Below, in pieces: positions 22,099 through 34,525 of a stretch of DNA of 64,000 bases (positions are counted from its first letter, which is position 1; each line of letters opens with the position of its first letter). The notes beneath the pieces were generated by a model, which was not told the DNA's origin, made no database searches, and saw only the letters and a program-made list of their open reading frames with translations. Origin of the DNA: Helianthus annuus (taxonomy: Eukaryota > Streptophyta > Magnoliopsida > Asterales > Asteraceae); contig NC_035448.2 of the NCBI RefSeq assembly GCF_002127325.2, positions 9,817,440 to 9,881,439 of the forward strand. Direction: 5' to 3'. The position numbers and the translations under genes were made by a program.

Positions 22099-24592
22099 TC
22101 AGAAGTCGCATTTCGAAAACTTAGCGTATAGCTGTTCCTTCCGAAGGAGTTCCAAAATAAGGCGTAGATGCTGCTCGTGCTCCTCCTGACTCTTGGAGTA
22201 AATCAGGATGTCGTCGATGAATACTATGACGAACTTGTCTAGGTAGGGTTTGCACACCCTGTTCATAAGGTCCATAAATACAGCAGGCGCGTTCGTTAAC
22301 CCGAACGGCATGACAAGAAACTCGTAGTGGCCGTAGCGAGTTCTGAAGGCTGTCTTGGAGACGTCCTCCTCCCGGACTCTCAGCTGATGATAACCAGACC
22401 TCAAGTCTATCTTCGAATAGTAGCACGACCCTTGCAACTGGTCGAATAAGTCGTCTATGCGTGGAAGAGGATAACGGTTCTTCACCGTCACCTTGTTGAG
22501 TTCACGGTAGTCTATGCACATTCTGAATGTACCGTCCTTCTTCTTCACGAAAAGTACTGGAGCTCCCCAAGGCGAAGAGCTTGGACGAATGAAACCCTTT
22601 TCCAAGAGCTCTTGTAGTTGCTTTGACAATTCCTCCAATTCTGATGGAGCTAAACGATATGGTGCGCGAGCTATGGGTGCTGCTCCTGGAGCGAGCTCGA
22701 TTTGAAATTCGACCTGACGGTGAGGCGGTAAGCCAGGTAAGTCTTCAGGAAATACCTGAGGAAAGTCACGTACAACTGGTATATCCTCCAGTCTCTTTTC
22801 TTTCGCCGATGCATCTGAAACAAGAGCCAAAATGGCTGTGTGGCCCTTACGTAAGCATTTCTGAGCCTTCAAGAAAGAGATGATGCCAACCACCGCACCA
22901 CTCTTGTCGCCTTGAACTTCGAGAGGTTCCTGACCCGAACGAGGAATGCGAATAATCTTCTCGCTGCATAAGATTTCTGCCTGGTGTTGGGATAGCCAAT
23001 CCATCCCAATCACGACGTCGAAACTACCCAAAACTATGGGAATGAGATCGATAGAGAAAGCTTGACCAGCTAGGATAAGATTACAACCCTGAACTACGTG
23101 CGTGGCTTCTAGACTTTTACCGTTAGCTAACTCTACTACATGTTTGGTGGGTAAAAGTGTTGGTGCACGTTTTAGCAGCTGACACATTTTCACAGACATA
23201 TAGCTTGTATCCGCACCCGAATCAAATAAGACAGTAACATAAATATTGTCGAGGAGAAACTTACCCATAACAACGTTGGGATCGTTCACTGCATCACCTC
23301 GACCTAGCACAAAAGCGCGTCCCCTAGCCTCGTTGCCATTATTGTTGTTGTTCCCACCGTTGTTGTTCCCGTTGCCCTGGTTATTGTTGTTGCGATTCTG
23401 GTTCAACTGAGGGCAGTCGCGTTTGAAATGGCCTTCAGCCCCACACTGGAAACATCCCCGGTTTCCACGCTGTGGCTGCTGTTGCTGATTCTGGTTCTGC
23501 GGAGCTGGTAGTTGAGGTTGCTGGTTCTGATTTGCAGGACGAGGGCTCCGACAGTCTTTAGCCTCGTGCCCCATCTTAAGACACCTTTGACAACGACCCT
23601 TGCTGCATGGGCCGCTATGGTGCCTGTTGCAATTGTGACACTTGGGGTGAAAACCCTGATATATTCCCCGTCTATGACCACCAGAGGATTGCTGACTGGG
23701 ACTCTGGTAGTGGTCAGTCTTCTGTTGCTGAGCTTGAGACTGAACGGATGCTGAACCTTTACTGGAATCTCCATCCCACTTTCTTTTGTTGTCACTAGTA
23801 GTAGCGGGAGTAGCTGAAGGAGTGACTGTAGCAGTAGCGTTGACACGCTTAGGCAGCTTATTCTGATCCACTGCCTGGTCGGTGATGCGATGAGCGAGGC
23901 GCTGAATTTCCTGGATGTTGTCGAGATTAGCCGAGGTAACATGGCTCTGGATTTCTGGTGCCAACCCCTTGAGATACATCTCAATGCGCTTGTATGGAGG
24001 GTCTACCATAGTTGGACACAGAACGGCCAGCTCATTCGACCGTTTAGTATACGCTTCGATCTCTGATCCAACCATTTTCAGATTATACAGCTCGTCTTCC
24101 AACTTGTGAATATCTTCACGCGTGCAATACTCACGCTTGATGAGTTCCTTGAAATCGTTCCATGGGGTGGCGTTAGCAGCTGCCAACCCCCAGAATTTGC
24201 ACCTGCGCATTCCACCAGGTTAGCGCGATTCCTTCCAAGGTGCCAGTTGCATACTTGACCTTGCGAGCCTCAGGGCACTCGCACATTTCGAATACTGACT
24301 CTAGCTTTTCAAACCAGTGGAGGAGTCCCACTGCCCCCTCTGTGCCGCTGAAGGTACTTGGGCGACAGTCCATGAAGTTCTTAAAAGTGCAGACAGGCTG
24401 CTGCGCGTGTTGACCTATTGTGTATGAATAGGACGAGATTAAATACGAGAGTTAATGCAGGATCTAAGGATCCTAGTATGAGTCTATACTGCAGGGTATA
24501 CTACCTGCTTGAGCAGCTGCAAGTGCCGCAGCAACTTGAGCTTGAACGAGAGCCTCTAGCTGGGCTTGAGTCATGTTGATTCGTCCAGACAT
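22099..24592 (-). CDS. gag-pol: Element B gag, protease and RT (first part of gag-pol)
   Basis: Exon 1 24592-24505 ([11 protein letters not shown]...), predicted intron 24504-24415, exon 2 from 24414. Gag carries the retrotransposon gag domain ([31 protein letters not shown]), a Gln/Asn-rich linker and zinc knuckles ([28 protein letters not shown]). The protease motif [10 protein letters not shown] is at about 23220, and RT follows with [11 protein letters not shown] and intact [10 protein letters not shown] at about 22200. Lesions: one extra G in a G5 run at 24191-24187 shifts gag out of frame, and Trp to TGA at 22101 stops RT. Otherwise open, so B is nearly intact. The product would be a cytoplasmic Gag-Pol polyprotein. 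Confidence 0.9.
24415..24504 (-). other. Predicted 90-nt intron in B gag
   Basis: GCTCAAGCAG^GTAGTATACC ... CACAATAG^GTCAACACGC on the minus strand. Splicing joins the MSGRIN leader peptide to the gag domain in frame (phase 1). Without splicing the leader frame ends early. C has an equivalent at the same position. Confidence 0.65.
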
Positions 24593-24904
24593 GATCTTCA
24601 TAGTAAAAGTAACGTAAGTGAGAGTGGTTCGCGAGTAGGGCGATGACAGAAAAGTGTAAGCACGTAGGTGTTCTCATGAAATAAGTCATGTGTATCTAAG
24701 TGTAATGCGAGCAAAGTTCTAAGCAGTTCTAGCAAACAGGCAATAAACATAAACCTTATTACCTAGGATGTCGAGTCTTGCACGTGGAGCGAAGCGTCGT
24801 TGTGGATCGTTAAGAGCACTGTACTGGTTATAGTCTAGTTTTAATAAAAACGTTTTCCCATATTAAAACCAAGTTCTCTATAACCAATGGCTCTGATACC
24901 AATC
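24593..24904 (-). other. 5' leader and primer binding site of B
   Basis: PBS TGGTATCAGAGCCAT at 24901-24887 (minus), three bases from the LTR, matching the 3' end of plant initiator tRNA-Met. About 290 nt of leader follow before the ATG at 24592. Confidence 0.85.
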
Positions 24905-27287
24905 TGTCACACCCCCAAAATCCACCCGCGGAGTACCACCGCTTGGAGGCGTGACATGACCAGGATCAAGCCATCAATCATATCAAACATAGCATTTAAT
25001 AATAATAAAAGTAATTAAGGTAGTTCATCATGACATGATTGATGTTTCAAAACCAAACATTGTTTAAGTAGCGGAAGCATAGTAATGTAAACTCGAAATA
25101 GTTATAAGTTCAAATATCGTTCATGATCCAAATCCCACAACGACCTGCTCCTCCCTGTGCAAGCTCCATAATGTACCTAAGGTCCTGCAAGGCACGCAGC
25201 AAATAATCAACAAACTAGTTGAGCGAGTTCACAGAAAGTAAGTTCTTAACAGTAATGCGTAAGTTCATCTAGTGGGGGCTTCCCATACAAGTATATACTA
25301 TTTGTGAGGGATTCTCACGTTTATCCTTTATAATGGGGGCTTCCCATTATGGTACTTACTAGACTAGTGCAACCATGTGTTCTTCTTAAACCGAGAACAG
25401 GAATACGTACTGGGTCACGTAGGATTTACGTGACGTGCCCTTCCCCGAGGACAGTGGTACGCGTGGGGGCTACGTAGGCTTTACGCAGCGTGTCCTTCCG
25501 ACCCGGAAGACAGTAGATGGTATTGGGTTACGTAGGCTTTACGTAACGTGTCCTCCCGACCCGGGAGACAAATGGCAATTACTGGGTTACGTAGGCTTTA
25601 CGTAACGTGTCCTGACTATCCTGAGGACGATGGTCTTTAGTCTAGTGAATGCGTAAGTACGAGTAACTCTTTCAATATCAACGTATCCAACCCAATTCCC
25701 AACCCGGGAATCCCATGCCTTGGCTGTGTGAACTCACCTTGGTTTGCTCGGCAGATACACAAAGAGTACAGGTAGCAAGTAAATGGTCAACCACGTCCTA
25801 TCACGGTTATATACAAGTCAGGTTTTGACTTCACGTAATGCACGTATAAAACATACAAGTTAACATGTTTCGAGCACTTAGAGAACATGGTAACACTTAG
25901 CAGTCAAGAGCATAACTTGTGCGCTCTAATCTCGGCCCAACATAACCCGGCCCAATTATATACCACTTATTAAACTTGTGCGATCCAATGTCTAAGCCCA
26001 AAAGACAATCAGCCCAATTACATACTACCAAATAACATATCGGCCCAACCAGACAAACAGTCCAATAACATACAGTCATAAGTCCAAATTATTTGGCCCA
26101 ACAGATTGGGCTCGTGACAGGCAGGGTCCAATACAGTGTACATGCATAACCGGTCTCGAGTCGCAACCAGCGATCTCGAGTCGTAACAGGGGGTTACGAG
26201 TCGCAACGAGAGGTTTCGAGTCGCAAGGGATGGTCTCGGCTCGTCATGGTCTGGTTACGAGTCGCAACGGGACTCGCAACCGTGGTTTCGGTTCATGCTG
26301 TTGTGGTCTCGAGTCGGGATCATGAGGTCTCGACTCGCAATCTGTGTCGCAACCAAGTGTAACAGTTTTCCCTGATTTCAAGCAGATCGGTTACGACATT
26401 TATGCAAATCAATTATCACTAACAGTTTCCAAATTAACCACCATCAATTAACAGTTTCTCTTCCAAGCAATTATCGATCAAACAGGATTTCTAGTACTAA
26501 ATCCGTATGAACAACAACATGAACAACACTTAAACAATTCATCAAGAACCATACAACATTCATACCAATCATCTAGCCATTCTATCAACCGGTTTTTATG
26601 TAAACAAACATCCAAATCCTGTGAACTAGTACCCGATTATCACATCATCAACAACCATAAAATTAATACATGAAAGCCGATTTACAAGAACATACATACG
26701 TAGATCATATAGTTCATTAAATCATCAACCCTAATCATTCGAGTCTAAGCATGTAATCGTACAACAAGCAAAACAACACAACACTAACCGAGATGTGGAA
26801 ATCGGTTGAATGGGTGCCGTCGGGTTTCCAAGCAAAACGAGAGAGAGAGCAAGTCGCCTAGGGTTTGTGTGTGTGATAATGTGTTTTGTAACAATGATAT
26901 TTCTAATCCCCCAACTATGGGTGTTTACACGGTTTAGAGGGGTGGGCCGGCCCTTACATGGGCTGCCCTATTGTTCGTTTACAAGGTGTGGCCCAAAGGG
27001 CTTGTGCGACCGGTTAGCCTAGTGCGATCGGGTTATAGTGTGTGGTTTGGGCTCGCGTGATCTTCACATAACATACATACACACATAATGCACATAAACA
27101 TAACATACCAAGTATTCATTCAATTAATAACGTTCTCGTAAACACGTATCGTTACACAAAGTAAGTCTAAGGTTCGAGTTGTCACATTATCCCCAACTAA
27201 TTGGAAATTTCGTCCCGAAATTTGGTACGCACTCACTGAGGAAGCTAGGTAAACTGTATTGTTCACTGATTTTCCTGGGGTGTCACA
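24905..27287 (-). repeat. 5' LTR of B
   Basis: 2,383 bp, equal in length to the 3' LTR, with about seven substitutions (for example at 24931, 25924, 26270, 26711, 26898, 26948 and 27052). Tandem arrays are at 25410-25629 and 26152-26355. Followed by TSD GACCA. Confidence 0.93.
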
Positions 27288-27740
27288 GACCACGCCTCCT
27301 CGTGCAAGCTCCATAAGTACCTAACGACCTGCAAGGCATGTAACAACGAGTCAACGACAAAGTTGAGCAAGTTCACAGTTGGTGTTCATTGTTAAGTTGT
27401 TTCAAAAAAACCAGGAGTTCGTTTGTAAGTCGTAAGTTAACCAGTTTACCCTGTTTCCCAAACATATCCATAATCAGTGGGGGCTTCCCCATGTGAACCA
27501 CTAGACCCGTTTACCATATCGACCACTGACTAAAGTAAGTTGGTGCCCTGACGTCAATGTCTATCATCATTGACTAGTGCCCAGATCCATTAGTTCACGC
27601 CTGTCCTCTGCGGCACGGTGTGAGGCTTGTCAAACCTAAATAGCACTATCTAACTAATGACCCGCTCGCCATTGGCCCGGCGATTAAGTCGATACAAAAG
27701 GAGGGACTTCATGATAGAAAGTTTTGGTCTAGTATCCGTG

Positions 27741-27879
27741 TTGTCACCCTTCAGTAAAGAGGGTGTGTACGTAATCTCCAAACCAGGAGATTATGCAGGT
27801 TCCGATTAAATACTTATCACATGTTGTCACCCTTCAATAAAGAGGGTGTGTACGTGTTCCAAACCAGGAGATCACGCAG
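27741..27879 (-). repeat. Two-unit array in C LTR (about 57 bp units, 83-bp period)
   Basis: Each unit carries TTGTCACCCTTCARTAAAGA, GGGTGTGTACGT and CCAAACCAGGAGAT. It lies at the position where B's LTR has its different TTACGTAGG array; both are followed by a shared CCCATTCCCAACCC-type segment. Right-LTR copy at 63714-63851. Confidence 0.8.
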
Positions 27880-28176
27880 TTTTGGTTTCAATCCTTTACC
27901 CATTCCCAACCCTTGGGAATCCCATGCCATGTGGAAAGTGTGAACTCACATCGGTTTGCTCGGTATGCTAAATTACGGGCTCACAAATAATCAGTCAAGT
28001 CCTATAGTATGCACGTATACCAAATCAGTTTACGTTCGTAATGGCTCGCATGCAAATCTAATATCATAAAATGTGCTTAAGCAATCATTATCAAGTAACA
28101 CATAACAGTTATTTCATGTTCATACAATCATACTTCACATAATAGAGTTCTCAGTCAATTCTAACATGGGTTATCA

Positions 28177-28359
28177 ATTAACAGGCTTAACATACTTAAT
28201 AATCCCTAACAGAGTTAGTAGACTTAACAGCGTTAATAAACTTAACAGAGTTAATAAACTTAACAGAGTTAATAAACTTGACGGAGTTAACATGCTTAAC
28301 AGAGTTAACATACTCCACAGGGTTTACATACTTAACATACTTAACTCAACAGAGTTTAC
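28177..28359 (-). repeat. ACTTAACAGAGTTAATAA array in C LTR
   Basis: About eight to nine diverged 18-bp units such as AACTTAACAGAGTTAATA. It produces a spurious Asn/Arg/Leu-Val repeat open frame on the plus strand (28166-28558), not a gene. Confidence 0.8.
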
Positions 28360-29362
28360 TGTATCAAAGCATTTGATGAAATCACCTTTGTGGCGAAACA
28401 CCTGGGATGAAATCACTTTTGACGAAAACCCCCAGGCGACGAAATCCCAAGGGTTTTCGTCGAGCTTAATGTATGGCGAAAACACTAAGGGTTTTCGTCT
28501 GGTCCCTGTGTTTTCATCACCAATAGTTACGTGCTACTTCAACCTAATCATCACCTAGCAGTTATATCGACATCATCATACAACCATTCAATCAGACCAA
28601 AACATGCAGTCATATAAATTACCAACCATCATGCGATCATGATCATCATTCAATCATCAGATCAATCATGGACAGGCACAACACAATCGATCATAACATC
28701 AGATTATAAGGATCCCCAACATACAAATCAAATCAATTCAAATCATATTATCACAATCATTACATGCTAACAGTTAATTCATAATGCCAACAAATAGTCA
28801 AGTGATTTCAATCAAATAATCATAAATGGTCGATCACTAACCTAAGCAGGAGAGACAGTAAATCGATCGATGTATGAGGCTCGAGTGCTCACGGCTGCCG
28901 TTGGGTTTCAAAGGAGAGCGAGAGAGAGGGTGAGAGGTGATTAGGGTTTTCCAGTTAAAGTTTTCGCGTAAAGGTTATAAACAAAACACTAGATCCTATC
29001 GTTACTGGGCCAAAGGCCCATTCATTGATTTCGCCGGCCTGCTTCTTGACGAAAACACCAAGGTGTTTTCGCCAAGGGGTGTTTTCGTCTAAGGGGGGTG
29101 TTTTCGTGGGGTAGGGGTATTCGGCAAGGGTTCCAATTTGTTTTTATTAAATATACAAAACCTATCATTAATACAAAACCTATCATTAATACAAAACATG
29201 TATCACATATACACTTATAATGCACACCATATATAAATATAAAAACAACACTTTGTGAACAAGTATTAAGTCGAGTAAAGACCTTGAAAACTCGGGTTGT
29301 CACATTATCCCCAACTTGAAAGAAATTTCATCACGAAATTTAGCACATGGTTACTGAGGAAG

Positions 29363-29991
29363 CTAGTTGTGTTGCGTTGTTTCCTGGTTTTCCTGGGGTG
29401 TCACATCATTCCCCTGTTGGTTTGGAATTTCGTCCCGAAATTCCGCAGTAGCTTCAGGCTCAGTAGTGGTTGCACTGTTCTCGAACAACTGGGGATACTT
29501 GAGTTTCATCTGGTCTTCTCGTTCCCAGGTAAACTTTGGGCCACGACGGGAGTTCCAACGAACTCGATCTGTAATATTTACAGGTTCCTCGACAAATCGC
29601 AACTGATCGTCGATAGTGAGCTCCTTCAAAGGAACTATGAGGGTCTCATCTGACAGACACTTCTTCAGATTTGACACGTGGAATACGTTGTGAACTCCAA
29701 TGAGTTCTTCAGGTAGATTCAACTTGTAGGCGACTTTGCCAATTTTCTCAATGATTTCGAACGGTCCGACATAACGCGGATTGAGTTTGCCTCGTTTGCC
29801 AAAACAAACTACACCTTTCCAAGGTGAGACTTTGAGTAGCACTCGGTCCCCAACCTGGAACTCGAGTTGTTTCCTATGCTTATCAGCGTAGCTTTTCTGA
29901 CGGTCACGAGCTGCCGCCATTCATTGTCGTATCTGAGCAATCTTCTCAGTTGTGTCTACCACAAGTTCTGGGCCAGTGATTTGGCTGTCAC
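29363..29991 (-). pseudogene. pol: Element C integrase C-terminal part
   Basis: Encodes the GPY/chromodomain-like tail of integrase (VRWNSRRGPKFTWERED), colinear with B. An in-frame TGA lies at 29923-29921, just before [11 protein letters not shown]. The frame crosses the PPT and ends at 29363, about 43 bp inside the LTR. The part upstream in element sense is displaced by A to 39051. Confidence 0.88.
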
Positions 29992-31437
29992 TGTAACAAC
30001 TCTCACTAAACTTAATACTTAGTATGTTAATTGTCTAATAAGGAAACCCTAATTAAGAAACCCAAGTAATTCCACATAAACCCTAAAATTTTCAGAACAA
30101 TCGGAATCAGGATCAGGGCCCCTAAAACTTAGGGGGGGGGGGTAAAACCTAATTAATGTTTATCTTCCGAATTCGTTGTCTAAATTTGGAATTCATAAAC
30201 TGTCGACTCACCAGGCCTATACCCATGACAAGCCTACCCTAGGCTAGGGGGACTTGCCCCGCGACACGCGACAGGGGTCGCGTATTCTTCGGCGACATGC
30301 GGGAGGTACAAAATTCGGGTATAAACAGGGGGCCTTGGGACTTGAAATCTGACACTTGTTCGACATAAAACTTCAAAGTATACGTTGAGTTATACACTGT
30401 TTAGTATAAAACACACACTACACGGAACGCTGCTGAAACAAACAGGGTAATAACTCGATCGCTATTACGATTCAACTTCCGATCGATTGAAACTATCCAA
30501 CGATTGTTTGAGTGCTGCTCAAATTGGGTTTATACTTTGTTATTCATCGTGATTTCGACTGGATGTTTGAGTGCTGCCCGAATCAGGGCTATACTCTGTC
30601 ATTCGTTGTGAATCCGCTGGATATTTAAGTATTGCACTTTGTCAATCGTTGTGAGGGTTTAATCTCGTGAATTGTCGTAAATGCTGTATTAGTTACTAAC
30701 CCCGTTTGTGTGCATTGTTAATTAAATCAGGTTAATCAAGGCTAATCAGTAGGCTTATACACTGCTCGTTAGATCTGCAATGTGAGTCATTCTATTTTTA
30801 TCAACTGTTTTACAAAACTCAAAGTTATTTTCAAAGTTATAATTATAGGGATTAAGTCCATGTAATCACCAAATTACAGCCGGTATGTGGGGTTTTGTAT
30901 ACATTACTTGATAATCGTCACCATTGGACAACGGGTTAGCCAAGGGGTGATATGACCATAGTCACAGACACCATCGGGAAATGAGGCTACCGATGGCTGG
31001 TCGAGTGACAAATACTGTGGGTAGTTGGTTGATAATCAGAAACATTGTAATCGCTCTTAATACTGTAAATTATAACAAATGTGTCATTTTTAGTAAACTG
31101 AATGATTCACTCAGTATTTCCCCGCTGACAAAACCTTTTTCAAACATGTTTCAGGTGATCTGTTGTGATCCAAGAAAAGTGTCGTGAAGCACTACAAGCT
31201 TAGAGAAGTGGCTCAATGTAAATAAATAAAGAAACATGTTTTGTAAAATAAAGATTTCCCAGTGAAATCACATTATTGTAAATTACAAGGTTTTATCCCT
31301 AAATTATGTAAACGGGCAGTTTTAATATTAAAAGATCATGTTTTACAAAGATTTCCGCTGTCACCTAAATTTAATACCACGGGATTTCCTGCCTCGCGGC
31401 TCTGGACCGGGTCAAACCGGGGCCGAGGGCCGTGACA
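29992..31437 (+). repeat. 5' LTR of A
   Basis: 1,446 bp, TGTAACAACTCTC...GGCCGTGACA. TATA box about 30320. A three-unit repeat (GTTTGAGTGCTGC..., ...TATACTTTGT) at 30485-30655 resembles one in LTR F. Confidence 0.93.
30319..30326 (+). promoter_or_regulatory. TATA box of A 5' LTR
   Basis: GTATAAAC in CGGGTATAAACAGGGG; the 3' LTR copy reads TATAAATA (37927-37934). Likely U3 core promoter. Confidence 0.6.
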
Positions 31438-31445
31438 GGAAAAGG

Positions 31446-31459
31446 TGGTATCAGAACCA
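31446..31459 (+). other. Primer binding site of A
   Basis: TGGTATCAGAACCA, eight bases after the LTR, complementary to initiator tRNA-Met with one change relative to the B and E sites (GAACC rather than GAGCC). Confidence 0.85.
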
Positions 31460-31576
31460 CTATTTTAAGCTTATCACTGATTTAAGCCTATTAATGTAAT
31501 TAAGGAATACCTAAGAATTTCTAATTGCCATTTTGTGAATATGTGTTTTATTAACTGATTAATTGTTAGTTACAGT

Positions 31577-31891
31577 ATGGGTAAACAAAGACTTTCTGCC
31601 ATCTACCACAAATTAGATACTACACCCAAAGAAAAAGGAACGTCTTCCTCAAAATACCCAGCAGATCTGGAAGAAGGGATTTTTGTCCGTAAAGCACAAT
31701 ATGAGAATCCTCTTACCCCAGAGAAAAGAAATTCGATTATTAGGAGAAATCAGAAACCCCAATTCAAGAAAGTGAGGTCTAATCCAGAAATCCAGGAAAT
31801 AGGTAATAATCCACCTTGGGAAGATAAATTAGATGAAAAATGGGCTAACCTCTATATGCTAGCTACTGTAGCAGAGAATGCAAACCTCTAA
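31577..31891 (+). CDS. Leader ORF 1 of element A, unknown function
   Basis: 104 residues starting MGKQRLSAIYHKLDTTPKEK, highly charged, with no recognised domain. It lies between the PBS and gag, where several gypsy lineages carry an extra ORF. It could be spliced to the open frame starting at 32081; a GT at 31865 and the AG at 32079-32080 would join in phase. Not recognised; function not assigned. Confidence 0.5.
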   Translation: MGKQRLSAIYHKLDTTPKEKGTSSSKYPADLEEGIFVRKAQYENPLTPEKRNSIIRRNQKPQFKKVRSNPEIQEIGNNPPWEDKLDEKWANLYMLATVAENANL

Positions 31892-32080
31892 ACTACCAAT
31901 AAGCCTGATCTAGTATTAGCATCTTTATCTAGAAAACCACTACTCTGGAAATAAATAAAACTTTCCATTATCCTTTGTAAAATTAGTCTTTCGAAATGCA
32001 ATAAAACTAAATATTTGTTTAGATTTCCTTATAAGATTTTAACTTAGCATTTTTGTGCATTTTTCATATATGCTAAACAG

Positions 32081-32821
32081 CATGAGTGTCTGAGTGAGCT
32101 ATCTGAAGCATTTCAGAATCTCAACCTATACCCAGTACCAATCGAAGTCTCCAACGACTTTACTGGTCATTTTGCTGATGTGGAGGAACCCCTGGAATTT
32201 CAAGCTCCACCTCCAGAAAAAGCAAAGATTAAGAAAAGGAGAAGATATGTAGGATGGAGGAAAGTACGCAGGAGGAAGCCAGCCACTAGAAAACTCCCCA
32301 AAGTAGAAAACCCTATGGACAAAGGAAAAGGAATCGAAACCGGAGAGAGTTCTAAGCCAGCAGAGATAGAAATCAGGGAAAATTTTAGGCAAAAGGGAAT
32401 AGAAATGGGAGAGAGTTCTAAACAAACTGAAGAAATCACATTTCAAGAAGAAATAGACCGTCTACTAGCAAGCTGTGATGTCATTAGCCCTATCAACAAC
32501 AATCTTTACCCTTATCTGGCCGAAATCCAACTTCCAGTAAATCTGGAACCAGCTATTCCAGACCCTCTAATCCACACTCGACCTTTAGGCGAAATGGAAG
32601 AGTGGTGGACGAACGACTGGCAATTTCAAAACATAATCAATAGTCCTTATACCTTTCTTCCACAGTTTGATCCAGAGCCTATCCCCAACCCTCCAATGAG
32701 CAACGAAAACTTAGCCGAACTTCGTCAGTTTGGTGAAGAACTGATAGGTACAGGGAACAGGATCCTGGAAATGGGGGAACAAATCTCCTGGAAATACGAC
32801 GAAAGGGAGCGTCGCTATTGA
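32081..32821 (+). CDS. Leader ORF 2 of element A, unknown function
   Basis: Open from 32048 to 32821 without a good ATG, which suggests it is a second exon beginning after AG at 32080 (HECLSELSEAF...). It encodes a basic patch (KIKKRRRYVGWRKVRRRK), repeated GESSK words, then a Trp/Pro-rich acidic segment (EEWWTNDWQFQ). No recognised domain. It precedes gag by 280 nt. Basic patch suggests nucleic-acid or nuclear targeting (inference). Confidence 0.5.
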   Translation, partial: HECLSELSEAFQNLNLYPVPIEVSNDFTGHFADVEEPLEFQAPPPEKAKIKKRRRYVGWRKVRRRKPATRKLPKVENPMDKGKGIETGESSKPAEIEIRENFRQKGIEMGESSKQTEEITFQEEIDRLLASCDVISPINNNLYPYLAEIQLPVNLEPAIPDPLIHTRPLGEMEEWWTNDWQFQNIINSPYTFLPQFDPEPIPNPPMSNENLAELRQFGEELIGTGNRILEMGEQISWKYDERERRY

Positions 32822-33102
32822 AATACCAATTGACCAAGAAATAGTGGGTTAGGAAGCTGTGGTTGTATAATAACAAGTAGTAAACAAACATATAACACTG
32901 TAAAATAGGGAATAAAACATTGTAAGATAAACAGTGTGTATGGATGCCTATATAATCTATAAAACAAAATAGAAGTCGAGAAATCGACAATTTTGGCTAT
33001 ATATATGTGTTGTAAGATTTTATGTGCTTATGTGTAATTGTTTTGTTATATCTAACTATCAATTATTGGATACTAATAATTCATACCAACACTAATTATC
33101 AG

Positions 33103-34525
33103 ATGGAAAACGCTAATGAACCAGTTAATGAAGTAAACCAATCTGAGCAAAATCAGGAAAATCAATATATGACTAGGCAAGATATCGAAAATATCGTTGC
33201 TCAAGGGATAGCCAATGCTATTCCGGCAATCATGGCCGCTGCTCAGAAACCTGCTGAACCTCAACAAATCCTTCCTAGTAAACGTACTCCGGAAGATAAC
33301 GATAGTAATAGCATAAATGGAGGTGGCAATCATGACGAGAATAACCCACGGCAGGCCCCACTTCCTAAGAAAATGAAAGCTGCAACGCCTGGTTGCACTT
33401 ACAAAGAATTCCTTGCCTGTAAACCAGCGGAATTTGCAGGCAACGAAGGAGCAACTGCAGCACTGCGTTGGTTAGAGAAAACCGAAGCAGTAATTGCAAT
33501 AAGCAAATGTGACATGGACGATCAGGTCATGTATGCGTCCAATTTGTTCAAAGAAAGGGCGCTAGAATGGTGAAACACGGTACTACAAGCAAAAGGAAGA
33601 AGGATGGCCTATGCTATGAACTGGGAAGAATTTAAGAGTCTTGTAGAAAGAAAATTCTGTCCCGAATATGAAAAAGATCAAATGACAAATAAGTTCCTAA
33701 ATCATCGTATGACGGGTGTAGATTGTCGCGATTATACTTCGACATTCTTTGAATATGGTCGAGTGGTACCAACACTGGCTTCGCCAGAACCGGTACTCAT
33801 TTCTCGCTATATTTGGGGATTAATTAGTGAAGTCCGTAATATCGTTAAGGCTGCGCGACCTCGCACTATAGACGATGCTGTGGAATTAGCTAATACCCTA
33901 ACTGATGAACTGGTGCGCACAAGAGAAGAAGATCGAAAGAAGGATTTGGCTCAAAAGATTACCCAAGGATTTCGTATGGGTAATACTAAGAAAAAAAGGA
34001 ACAGGACAATTCTCAAATCTTCCTTTCTGCAGAAATTGTAGAAAGAAACACTTTGAAAGATGCAATGTGACCTGCAATTTTTGCAAAATGATAGGACATC
34101 GTGAGGAAGATTGTAGGAAAAAGACCAGGATCTGCTATAACTGCGGAGAAGCTGGGCATTTCAAACCCGAATGTCCTAAATTGGTTAAACCAGCAGATAA
34201 CAATGGCAAACCAGCTGACGAAGCTACTAAGAAGAATGCCAGAGCATTCCAGCTGACCACCCAGGAAGCAGAACTCATTCCAGATGTGATAGCTGGTACG
34301 TTCTTAGTTCATGACGTGTTTGCAAAAGTATTATTTGACTCTGGTGCAAACCAAAGTTTTATCAATACTTCATTCTGTCAAGCTCTTAAGTTACCCTTAA
34401 CCACCCTTAGGCAGATTTTTACAGTCGAAACGGCAGATGGGAATTCCGTTAACGTAAATAAGGCTTTGCAAGAAGGAAAGATAGAACTATTAGGCCATAA
34501 GTTTTCTGCAACCTGTTACCTATGA
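33103..34525 (+). pseudogene. gag: Element A gag and protease start, broken
   Basis: ATG 33103 (MENANEPVNEVNQ). Gag domain with FLACKPAEFAGNEGATAALRW, then a TGA at 33571-33573 replacing the second Trp of a usual WW pair. The frame continues to a frameshift in an A-rich run near 33990. Zinc knuckles in the next frame: CNFCKMIGHREEDC and CYNCGEAGHFKPEC. Protease DSGANQSF follows near 34340. A further frameshift occurs near 34500. Confidence 0.88.

Larger units (their letters stand above)
17506..27287 (-). mobile_element. Young gypsy element B (complete, 9.8 kb)
   Basis: Two LTRs of identical length (2,383 bp: 17506-19888 and 24905-27287) flank a 5,016-bp interior on the minus strand. TSD GACCA occurs at 17501-17505 and 27288-27292. 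I counted about seven LTR differences (0.3%), implying an insertion on the order of 0.1-0.15 My ago under commonly used plant LTR rates. It is inserted in the left LTR of C, itself a related family. Confidence 0.95.
27293..29405 (-). repeat. Left LTR of C, part 2
   Basis: Continues C's LTR after B. Contains a two-unit array (27741-27879), a CTTAACAGAGTTAATAAA array (28177-28359), scattered GTTTTCGTC/CGAAAAC words (28395-28520, 29045-29108) and the duplicate PPT/LTR junction at 29300-29342. Ends GGGGTGTCACA. Confidence 0.9.

Noticed and set aside
28166..28558. A 130-residue plus-strand protein with NRVNKL repeats.
   Set aside because: It is the translation of the CTTAACAGAGTTAATAAA tandem array inside the LTR of C.
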